This document shows, piece after piece, positions 1 through 5,374 of a stretch of 5,374 bases of DNA (positions within the stretch are counted from its first letter, which is position 1; every line of letters begins with the position of its first letter). Both the position numbers and the translations under genes were made by a program. The stretch comes from Candidatus Sulfotelmatobacter sp. (GTDB taxonomy: Bacteria > Acidobacteriota > Terriglobia > Terriglobales > Acidobacteriaceae). The stretch is taken from NCBI GenBank assembly GCA_030049565.1, contig JASIKQ010000277.1, positions 1 through 5,374 on the forward strand. Reading direction: 5' to 3'. The notes below the pieces were generated by a model that did no database searches, was not told where the DNA came from, and saw only the letters and a program-made list of their open reading frames with translations.

Positions 1-129
1 CGGAATAAGACAAGGCGATGAAAGCCCGGAAACAGAATCATCCCCACTCCGCACTCGTGGTGCAGATTAACGAAAATATCATATTGACGAGTTTTTACGC
101 TTTGATGGGGTCCTACGCGGGAGAGGGGC

Positions 130-2199
130 TCAGCGCCTGCCCGAAAAGAAAAACCGTTCGCCCTCTTCCCGGGTTTCTGCCGCTCGTCTTTGCCGGAATG
201 CCATCAGTTCGGCGGCTTTATGGGCGATGTGTTCGGCGCTGACCTCGAACTCCTTGATCAGCTCCCAGGGCGCGCCCGAATCACCGAAGCGGTCTTTCAC
301 TCCAATCGCGCCGGTGATCAGCGGCACGCCATACAGTTGCGTGCTCTCGGTAAGAACGCCGCTCACGCGCCACGCCAGAGCGCCAATCTGATGCTCTTCA
401 GCCGTCACCACAATGCCGGTTTCGAGCGCCGCCCGGACAATGGCTTCCGAGTCGATCGGCTTCAGCGTGTGCACGTTCAACACGCGAGCTTCCCAACCGA
501 ACTCTTTCTTCAGGATGTAGGCGGCGCGCATGGCCTCCGGAACCATCGGCCCGCAGGCGACGATGCTTAGGTGCTCGTTCTCGCCGCGATACGCACTCGC
601 CAATTGCGTCTCGAACGCCTCCGCGAAATTTGCCTGCTCCTGCCGGAAGCGAATCACATTGGCTTTTCCGAACACGAATGGCGTGCTCGCGTCAGTAACG
701 ATCGGCGTCGCCTCGCGCGCAAAGCGAATATATTTCGGGCCCTGATGTTGCAACAACAAATAGTCGGCAGCCTTGCGCGTCTCGATGATGTCGCATGGCA
801 CCACGACTGACATATTGGGCAGGCCTTGCATGGCAAATAAATCTTCCAGCGCCTGATGCGTCGCTCCATCCGGACCGACCGAAACTCCGCCGTGCGCCCC
901 GGCAATCAGCACATTAAAATTGCCGTAACAAACCGACGTGCGAATCTGATCCAGATTGCGCGCGGCCGCAAACGTAGCGTAGGTCCCCAGTACCGGCAGC
1001 TTGCCTTCTTTGGCCAACCCGGCGGCTGCAGAAGTGGCCGACTGTTCCGCAATACCCATGCTGATCCAGCGTTTCATGCGCTCCGGCTTGCCCGCATAGA
1101 AGTCACTGATGGTAATCGATCCGGAAATGTCCAGCCCCAGGCAAACCACGCGCTCGTCCTTGCCATTTTCTGCGAGCGACTGGCCGAAGCCTTTGCGAGT
1201 CGGCTCCATCTTGACTTTCATCTCATCATTCGCGTTCCACCAGTACTCATGCGCGAATTTCGGCATCTTCCGATCGAGCCTGTGTTCCACTTCCACCTGA
1301 TATTGGCCGGCTTTACCGAGCAACCGTGGCACCGGAATACGGCCGCTCAGCCCAAACTCCTCCAGAGCCTTTGTCAGCTCTTCTCGATTCGGCGCCTTGC
1401 CATGCCAGCCGGCGACATTTTCCATGAAACTCACGCCCTTGCCTTTTACCGTGTCGGCAAGGACTAAAACTGGCCTGCCATTCGCCATTCTGGCTTGTTC
1501 CAGCGCATCCACCACTTGCAGCATGTTGTGTCCATCGATGCGTAACACGTCCCAGCCGAAACTTGCATACTTGGCGGCCAGAGGTTCCACACCCATCACA
1601 TCCTTCACCCAGCCATCGATCTGCAAACGGTTGCAATCCACAATGCCGATCAGATTGTCGAGCTGGAAATGCCCAGCTTCCATGGCGGCTTCCCAGATTT
1701 GCCCCTCCTGCTGTTCGCCGTCGCCCATGATGCAGAAAACTTTGTTTTTTCGCTCATCGAGTTTCGCCGCCAATGCCATCCCGACCGCAATACTCAGACC
1801 CTGCCCCAGCGATCCCGTGGAAACCTCCACACCCGGTAACTTCACCCAATGCGGATGCCCCTGATAAGGCGAACCCAGCTTGCGCAGCGTCACGACATCC
1901 TCGATGGGAAAGAAACCGGCAAACGCTAAACCCAGATAAAGGCTAGGCGCTTTGTGCCCGGTCGACCATACAATCCGGTCGCGCTCCGGCCAAAACGCAT
2001 TCTCAGGGTCGTGATTCGCGACCTTGAGATAGAGCGCGGCGGCCACATCCATGATCGAGAGCGTACCCCCCGCGTGCCCCGACCCGGCCGCGCAGAGTGC
2101 AACCAGGTCATAGCCCCGCATCAGGTTCGCGGCCTCTTGCAGTTGTTCGATGGAATATTCGCGAATGACCTTGCCGGTGGTGGTATCGATGAGGGCCAT
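130..2199 (-). CDS. Transketolase, split-subunit-like type in one chain (689 aa)
   Basis: This is a complete ThDP-dependent transketolase, a cytosolic enzyme that transfers a two-carbon ketol unit between sugar phosphates. Residues 1-282 form the cofactor-binding half. They include the active-site histidines H42 (GSGHAGG), H82 (STGHKAP), H115 (QGHPHW) and H266 (GWHGKAP), and the ThDP/Mg motif G159-D160-G161 with N190 thirty residues after the Asp. Residues 283-329 are a linker. Residues 330-667 hold the pyrimidine and C-terminal domains, with R335, catalytic E385 (GIAEQ), H436, D444, H448 and R495 at the spacings seen in E. coli TktA. The wording of both halves (GVSFMEN..GWHGKAP; GIAEQS; GPDGATHQ) matches the split transketolase subunits better than TktA, so this looks like the two subunits as one polypeptide. 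The start is the ATG at 2199, which follows a purine-rich AAGGGGGAGG. A GTG at 2235 in the same frame lacks such a site. Oddities are a ~25-residue insertion near 517-543 and a charged tail after 667. Substrate preference cannot be read from sequence. Confidence 0.93.
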   Translation of the reverse strand: MALIDTTTGKVIREYSIEQLQEAANLMRGYDLVALCAAGSGHAGGTLSIMDVAAALYLKVANHDPENAFWPERDRIVWSTGHKAPSLYLGLAFAGFFPIEDVVTLRKLGSPYQGHPHWVKLPGVEVSTGSLGQGLSIAVGMALAAKLDERKNKVFCIMGDGEQQEGQIWEAAMEAGHFQLDNLIGIVDCNRLQIDGWVKDVMGVEPLAAKYASFGWDVLRIDGHNMLQVVDALEQARMANGRPVLVLADTVKGKGVSFMENVAGWHGKAPNREELTKALEEFGLSGRIPVPRLLGKAGQYQVEVEHRLDRKMPKFAHEYWWNANDEMKVKMEPTRKGFGQSLAENGKDERVVCLGLDISGSITISDFYAGKPERMKRWISMGIAEQSATSAAAGLAKEGKLPVLGTYATFAAARNLDQIRTSVCYGNFNVLIAGAHGGVSVGPDGATHQALEDLFAMQGLPNMSVVVPCDIIETRKAADYLLLQHQGPKYIRFAREATPIVTDASTPFVFGKANVIRFRQEQANFAEAFETQLASAYRGENEHLSIVACGPMVPEAMRAAYILKKEFGWEARVLNVHTLKPIDSEAIVRAALETGIVVTAEEHQIGALAWRVSGVLTESTQLYGVPLITGAIGVKDRFGDSGAPWELIKEFEVSAEHIAHKAAELMAFRQRRAAETREEGERFFFSGRR

Positions 2200-2200
2200 G

Positions 2201-2210
2201 CCTCCCCCTT
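2201..2210 (-). promoter_or_regulatory. Ribosome binding site of the minus-strand transketolase
   Basis: On the minus strand the sequence just before the ATG at 2199 reads AAGGGGGAGG. The AAGGGG part leaves a 5-nt spacer, and the GGAGG part would leave only 1 nt. This site decides in favour of the ATG at 2199 over the upstream in-frame GTG at 2235, which has no purine-rich stretch before it. Confidence 0.6.
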
Positions 2211-2311
2211 TCGCCCCGGAAGAAAGCGGACGCACGGTGCTTGTTTTAGGTTACGGTGCAAGGGAAGCTGGTGCCGTGACTGCCATCACAACCAGGGGTG
2301 ACAAACAGAGA

Positions 2312-2327
2312 TGCACAATCATGTGCA
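2312..2327. repeat. 6+6 bp palindrome TGCACA-atca-TGTGCA
   Basis: This is a perfect 6-bp dyad with a 4-nt centre, 16 bp in all. The size and symmetry suit the operator of a dimeric repressor or activator. It lies about 113 bp upstream of the ATG of the minus-strand transketolase, so it could act on that gene. A 6-bp arm can also occur by chance. I do not recognise the motif as a named operator. Confidence 0.4.
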
Positions 2328-2457
2328 CTTTTGTGTTACGCGGCCGACGCAGCTGACAATTGCGAGCCATCCAAAAATTCAAATTCAATGCTATTCAAGA
2401 TAAGAATGAGCTTTTGCATTGGACGTATCTTTCAAATTAGGACACGACCAGCATTTG

Positions 2458-2494
2458 GGTAGTGTCTGAAAAGTGCGTTGGTTCAGACACTACC
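2458..2494. repeat. Perfect 13-bp inverted repeat with 11-nt spacer
   Basis: The arms are GGTAGTGTCTGAA (2458-2470) and TTCAGACACTACC (2482-2494), exact reverse complements separated by 11 nt. The length and perfection make chance unlikely. No T-tract follows on either side, so it does not look like an intrinsic terminator. It lies 104-140 bp upstream of the plus-strand transketolase start and could be a regulatory dyad, a hairpin, or the remnant ends of a small mobile element. The sequence alone does not choose between these. Confidence 0.8.
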
Positions 2495-2501
2495 AGATAT
2501 T

Positions 2502-2533
2502 TTGAGACTAGCCTAACGCGAACTTGGTACACT
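2502..2533 (+). promoter_or_regulatory. Weak candidate promoter for the plus-strand tkt
   Basis: TTGAGA (2502-2507) resembles a sigma-70 -35 box and TACACT (2528-2533) resembles a -10 box. The 20-nt gap between them is longer than the preferred 16-18 nt. It sits directly downstream of the inverted repeat, which would suit control by a protein bound to the repeat. This is a visual guess only. Confidence 0.22.
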
Positions 2534-2581
2534 CGTTATGTTGCCGCAACCGTTTTCGTTCAAGGAACTCTAATCAGGTAA

Positions 2582-2587
2582 GCGGAG
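2582..2587 (+). promoter_or_regulatory. Probable ribosome binding site of tkt
   Basis: GCGGAG lies 10 nt before the ATG at 2598, a little further than ideal. The competing GTG at 2589 would sit almost on top of this site, but an AGG at 2576-2578 could serve that GTG instead. The start is therefore uncertain by three codons. Confidence 0.4.
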
Positions 2588-2597
2588 TGTGCGTCGC

Positions 2598-4679
2598 ATG
2601 GCGGTCAGCGAACAGGCAGTCGTAACCGGGAAACAACTCGAAACGCTTTGCATTAATACCATCCGCACCCTGGCCATCGACGCGGTGCAGCAGGCCAACA
2701 GCGGCCATCCCGGCGCTCCCATGGGGTTGGCGCCGGTCACCTATTGTCTGTGGCAGCAGTTCTTGCGCTACGATCCTGCGGATCCTACATGGCTGAATCG
2801 CGATCGCTTCATTCTCTCTAACGGCCACGCGTCGATGCTGCTCTACGCGACGTTGTATTTGGCCGGCGTGCGCGAGGTCGCCGATAACGGCGAGGTTCTG
2901 AAAGAACTGGCCGTGCCGCTGGAAGAGATCAAGCGCTTCCGGCAACTGGGCAGCCGCACGCCCGGGCATCCCGAATCGCACATCACCAGCGGAGTTGAAA
3001 CCACCACCGGTCCCCTTGGGCAAGGCGTAGGCAATAGTCTGGGAATGGCCATTGCCGCGAAGTGGCTGGCGGCAAATTTCAATCGCCCGGGATTTGAAAT
3101 CTTCGCCTACAACATTTACACGCTGTGCTCCGATGGCGACCTGATGGAAGGCATCGGCGGGGAAGCGGCCTCGCTGGCCGGACATCTGAAACTTTCCAAT
3201 CTTTGCTGGATTTACGACCACAACAGCGTCACTCTCGATGGGCCGGCCGACGCCTCGTTCAGTGAAGACGTAGCCACGCGTTTTGTGGGCTACGGTTGGA
3301 ATGTGACCCGGGTGTGCGATGCCAACGATCTCGAAATGCTGGCGCGGGCGTTCGCAACTTTCCAGAGCACCAGCGATCGGCCGACGTTGATCATTGTCGA
3401 TAGCCACATCGGCTACGGATCGCCCCACAAACAGGACACCAGCGCCGCCCATGGCGAGCCGCTGGGCGAGGAAGAAGTGCGGCTGGTAAAGAAATTTTAT
3501 GGCTGGCCTGACGACGCCAAATTCCTGGTTCCCGAAGGGGTGCGCGAACATTTTCAGGAAGGTGTGGGCAAGCGCGGGCGCGAGCTGCGTGGGCAATGGG
3601 AAAAGATGTTTGCGGCGTACAGGGACAAATATCCGGAACTGGCGGACCATCTGCATCGCATGCAGCGGCTGGAGCTGCCCGACGAATGGGACAAGAATCT
3701 GCCTACGTTTCCCCCCGACGCAAAGGGTGTGGGGACGCGGGAAAGTTCGGGCAAGGTGCTGAATGTGCTGGCGCAAAATATTCCCTGGCTGATGGGCGGT
3801 TCAGCGGACCTGGCGACATCCAACAAAACCACGCTCAAGGGCGCCGGCGATTTCCAGGCGGGCAGTTATGGGGGTCGCAATTTGCATTTTGGCGTACGCG
3901 AGCATGTGATGGGCGCGAGCGTGAATGGACTCGTAGTTTCCGGAATTCGCGGCTTCGGCGCGACTTTCTTTAATTTTAGCGACTACATGCGCCCCAGCGT
4001 TCGGCTGGCGGCGCTGATGGAAATTCCCTCGATCTTCATCTTTACCCACGATTCCATCGGCCTGGGCGAAGATGGCCCCACGCATCAACCCATCGAGCAA
4101 CTGGCATCGTTACGCGCCATGCCCAATCTGATTGTGCTGCGGCCCGCGGACGCCAATGAAGTGGTGGAGGCCTGGAAGATCATTGCGCAACTAAAACATC
4201 AGCCGGTGGCGTTGGTGCTGACGCGGCAGGCGGTTGCAACCTTCGATCGCAGCAAGTACCGAGCGGCTTCCGGAGTCGCCAGGGGCGCGTATGTTCTGGC
4301 CGATGCGCCCAACGGCAAGCCAGATGTGATTCTCATGGGCACGGGCAGCGAAGTTTCGTTATGCGTCGAGGCCTACGAAAAACTCAAAGCAGAGGGGATT
4401 CAGGCGCGCGTCGTGAGCATGCCTTCGTGGGAAATTTTTGAACAACAGGACGCAGCGTATAAAGAAAGTGTGCTGCCGGCTTCGGTGACCGCACGCGTGT
4501 CGGTGGAAATGGCCGCCGCCCTCGGCTGGGAGCGCTACGTTGGCATCAAAGGACGGAGTCTCGGCATGCACCGTTTCGGCGCCTCGGCGCCGTTGAAAGA
4601 CCTGCTCAAATTTTTTGGTTTCACTGCCGATGCGGTGGTTGCCGAGGCGCGCCAAACGATCGCAGAAGCGTCCCGCTAA
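2598..4679 (+). CDS. tkt: Transketolase, classical TktA-like (693 aa)
   Basis: This is a full-length classical transketolase of the non-oxidative pentose phosphate pathway. It transfers a two-carbon unit from ketose to aldose phosphates using ThDP and a divalent metal, as a cytosolic dimer. The N-terminal domain (about 1-340) carries H37 (NSGHPGAPMG), H77 (LSNGHASM), H124 (TPGHPE) and H285 (AAHGEPLG). Its cofactor motif is S178-D179-G180, with N209 thirty residues after the Asp. The middle domain carries R381, S402 (GGSADLATSN), catalytic E435 (GVREH), H484, D492 and H496 (EDGPTHQP), and R543 (LTRQ). The last ~130 residues are the usual C-terminal domain. Length and residue spacing match E. 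coli TktA (about 660-690 aa), apart from a slightly longer N-terminus. The ATG at 2598 has GCGGAG (2582-2587) ten bases before it. A GTG at 2589 would add three residues and cannot be fully excluded. The transaldolase follows 64 nt downstream, which suggests co-transcription. Confidence 0.96.
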   Translation: MAVSEQAVVTGKQLETLCINTIRTLAIDAVQQANSGHPGAPMGLAPVTYCLWQQFLRYDPADPTWLNRDRFILSNGHASMLLYATLYLAGVREVADNGEVLKELAVPLEEIKRFRQLGSRTPGHPESHITSGVETTTGPLGQGVGNSLGMAIAAKWLAANFNRPGFEIFAYNIYTLCSDGDLMEGIGGEAASLAGHLKLSNLCWIYDHNSVTLDGPADASFSEDVATRFVGYGWNVTRVCDANDLEMLARAFATFQSTSDRPTLIIVDSHIGYGSPHKQDTSAAHGEPLGEEEVRLVKKFYGWPDDAKFLVPEGVREHFQEGVGKRGRELRGQWEKMFAAYRDKYPELADHLHRMQRLELPDEWDKNLPTFPPDAKGVGTRESSGKVLNVLAQNIPWLMGGSADLATSNKTTLKGAGDFQAGSYGGRNLHFGVREHVMGASVNGLVVSGIRGFGATFFNFSDYMRPSVRLAALMEIPSIFIFTHDSIGLGEDGPTHQPIEQLASLRAMPNLIVLRPADANEVVEAWKIIAQLKHQPVALVLTRQAVATFDRSKYRAASGVARGAYVLADAPNGKPDVILMGTGSEVSLCVEAYEKLKAEGIQARVVSMPSWEIFEQQDAAYKESVLPASVTARVSVEMAAALGWERYVGIKGRSLGMHRFGASAPLKDLLKFFGFTADAVVAEARQTIAEASR

Positions 4680-4732
4680 TGCGGCAACCACATCTTGCGA
4701 TCAGGCATCGGCAAATATATCGCCGCTTCCTC

Positions 4733-4738
4733 GGGGAG
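4733..4738 (+). promoter_or_regulatory. Ribosome binding site of the transaldolase gene
   Basis: GGGGAG lies 5 nt before the ATG at 4744. It fixes the start of the transaldolase and shows the gene can be translated independently of tkt. The 64-nt tkt-tal gap contains no strong hairpin with a T-run, which fits read-through from tkt. Confidence 0.6.
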
Positions 4739-4743
4739 ACATT

Positions 4744-5374
4744 ATGCAGCCTACGGGAGTTCTGGAAAACGCGAAAGCTACGAATCCTCTGAAAGCCCTG
4801 CTCAGCTACCGACAGTCGATGTGGCTGGATTACATTCGCCGCGACCTGCTGACCAGCGGCAAATTAAAAACCCTGATCGAAGACGACGGACTGCGGGGCA
4901 TGACTTCGAATCCCTCGATTTTCGAGAAAGCGATCGGAGAAAGCTCTCTCTACGACGACATCCTGAAGTCGCTGGCTTCGCGAAAGGATCTTGATACCAC
5001 CGCCCGCTACGAGCAGATTGCCATTCGCGATATTCAGGACGCGGCCGACATTTTGCGCTCGGTTTATGACAGCTCCAGGTTTCGTGACGGCTACGTCAGC
5101 CTGGAAGTTTCTCCTCTGCTGGCGCTGAAGACCCGGGAAACCATCGCCGAAGCCCGCCGCCTATGGAAAACCGTGGGCCGCGAGAACGTGATGATCAAAG
5201 TTCCGGGCACGGCGGAAGGATTGCCGGCGATCCGCCAACTGATTGGGGAAGGCATCAACATCAATGTGACCTTGTTGTTTTCTCAGGAAGTGTACGAGCA
5301 GGTCGCCGAAGCTTACATCGCCGGGCTCGAAGACCTCGCCAAGCACGGCGGCAATCTCAAGAAAATGGCGGGTG
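4744..5374 (+). CDS. tal: Transaldolase, Mycobacterium-type, 5' part (possibly tal-pgi fusion)
   Basis: The first 210 codons of a transaldolase are present, and the frame is open to the window edge. Transaldolase moves a dihydroxyacetone unit from sedoheptulose-7-phosphate to glyceraldehyde-3-phosphate through a Schiff base. Visible motifs are WLDYIRRD (D29), the TSNPSIF strand (N56), VSLEVSP (E121), VMIKVPGT with the presumed Schiff-base lysine K152, and INVTLLFS (N174, T176). This wording matches the longer, Mycobacterium-type transaldolases of about 370 aa and not the short E. coli TalB type. In some bacteria, as I recall including Acidobacteriota, this type is fused to glucose-6-phosphate isomerase in a protein of about 950 aa. 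The missing 3' end leaves that open. The start is the ATG at 4744 behind GGGGAG. The gene lies 64 nt after tkt on the same strand and acts on products of that enzyme, so a tkt-tal operon is likely. Confidence 0.93.
   Translation, partial: MQPTGVLENAKATNPLKALLSYRQSMWLDYIRRDLLTSGKLKTLIEDDGLRGMTSNPSIFEKAIGESSLYDDILKSLASRKDLDTTARYEQIAIRDIQDAADILRSVYDSSRFRDGYVSLEVSPLLALKTRETIAEARRLWKTVGRENVMIKVPGTAEGLPAIRQLIGEGININVTLLFSQEVYEQVAEAYIAGLEDLAKHGGNLKKMAG

Larger units (their letters stand above)
2200..2597. other. Divergent intergenic control region between the two transketolase genes
   Basis: No gene of convincing length or character lies here. The stretch must contain the promoters of both flanking genes, which are transcribed away from each other. 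The part from about 2360 to 2560 is visibly richer in A and T than the coding DNA. It holds a 6+6 bp palindrome at 2312-2327, three ATTCAA repeats at 2377-2398, a GACACGACCAG half-site at 2441-2451 and a perfect 13-bp inverted repeat at 2458-2494. I see no convincing -35/-10 pair for the minus-strand gene and only a weak one for the plus-strand gene. No tRNA, riboswitch or recognisable small RNA was found. Confidence 0.7.

Noticed and set aside
1..41. Possible start of another minus-strand gene (ATG at 41 with GGAG five bases before)
   Set aside because: Only 13 codons are visible, a second reading frame is open over the same bases, and the residues match nothing I recognise.
18..242. 74-codon plus-strand frame at the left edge
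   Set aside because: It overlaps the 3' end of the minus-strand transketolase, has no clear ribosome binding site and resembles no known protein.
856..1467. 203-codon open frame on the plus strand inside the minus-strand transketolase
   Set aside because: It is antisense to a gene with clear catalytic motifs, has no recognisable family, and is rich in Arg and His as shadow frames usually are.
2458..2494. Intrinsic terminator
   Set aside because: The inverted repeat is strong but no run of T follows either arm, and it lies upstream of both genes, where no transcript is expected to end.
2574..3776. 400-codon open frame on the minus strand, antisense to tkt
   Set aside because: It lies wholly opposite the well-supported tkt coding frame, has no recognisable domain, and its composition is typical of a shadow frame in GC-rich DNA.
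4680..4743. Terminator between tkt and the transaldolase gene
   Set aside because: Only a weak 4-bp stem (CGGC..GCCG) is present and there is no T-run, so read-through is more likely.

Overview
The window carries three genes of the non-oxidative pentose phosphate pathway. Two are complete transketolases in divergent orientation around a ~0.4 kb intergenic region, and the third is the 5' part of a transaldolase that runs off the right edge. The coding DNA is moderately GC-rich. The SDG-type transketolase, the Mycobacterium-type transaldolase beside it, and a second, split-like transketolase together suggest a free-living bacterium. An Acidobacteriota-like genome fits best, but this is recalled from family distribution and not proven by the sequence. 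There are no rRNA or tRNA genes, CRISPR arrays or intact mobile elements.

Layout: 1-129 is a short stretch downstream of the first gene with nothing firmly supported. 130-2199 (minus) is a 689-aa transketolase whose two halves resemble the separately encoded N- and C-terminal transketolase subunits of archaea and many bacteria, here joined in one chain. 2200-2597 is an AT-richer divergent regulatory region. It holds a perfect 13-bp inverted repeat, a third related half-site, a 6+6 bp palindrome and clustered ATTCAA repeats. 2598-4679 (plus) is a classical 693-aa transketolase. After a 64-nt gap, 4744-5374 (plus) is the first 210 codons of a transaldolase with its Schiff-base lysine present.

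Function: transketolase moves two-carbon ketol units and transaldolase three-carbon units. Together they interconvert pentose phosphates with fructose-6-phosphate and glyceraldehyde-3-phosphate. The plus-strand tkt-tal pair is probably one operon. The minus-strand enzyme keeps essentially all the cofactor and catalytic residues, so it looks active. It belongs to a different subfamily and is not a recent duplicate.

Novelty: the genes are ordinary metabolic genes and I see no convincing new system. The points most worth a second look are the pairing of two unlike transketolases back to back, the dyad elements in the shared control region, a short insertion and a charged tail in the minus-strand enzyme, and whether the transaldolase is fused to a glucose-6-phosphate isomerase beyond the window.
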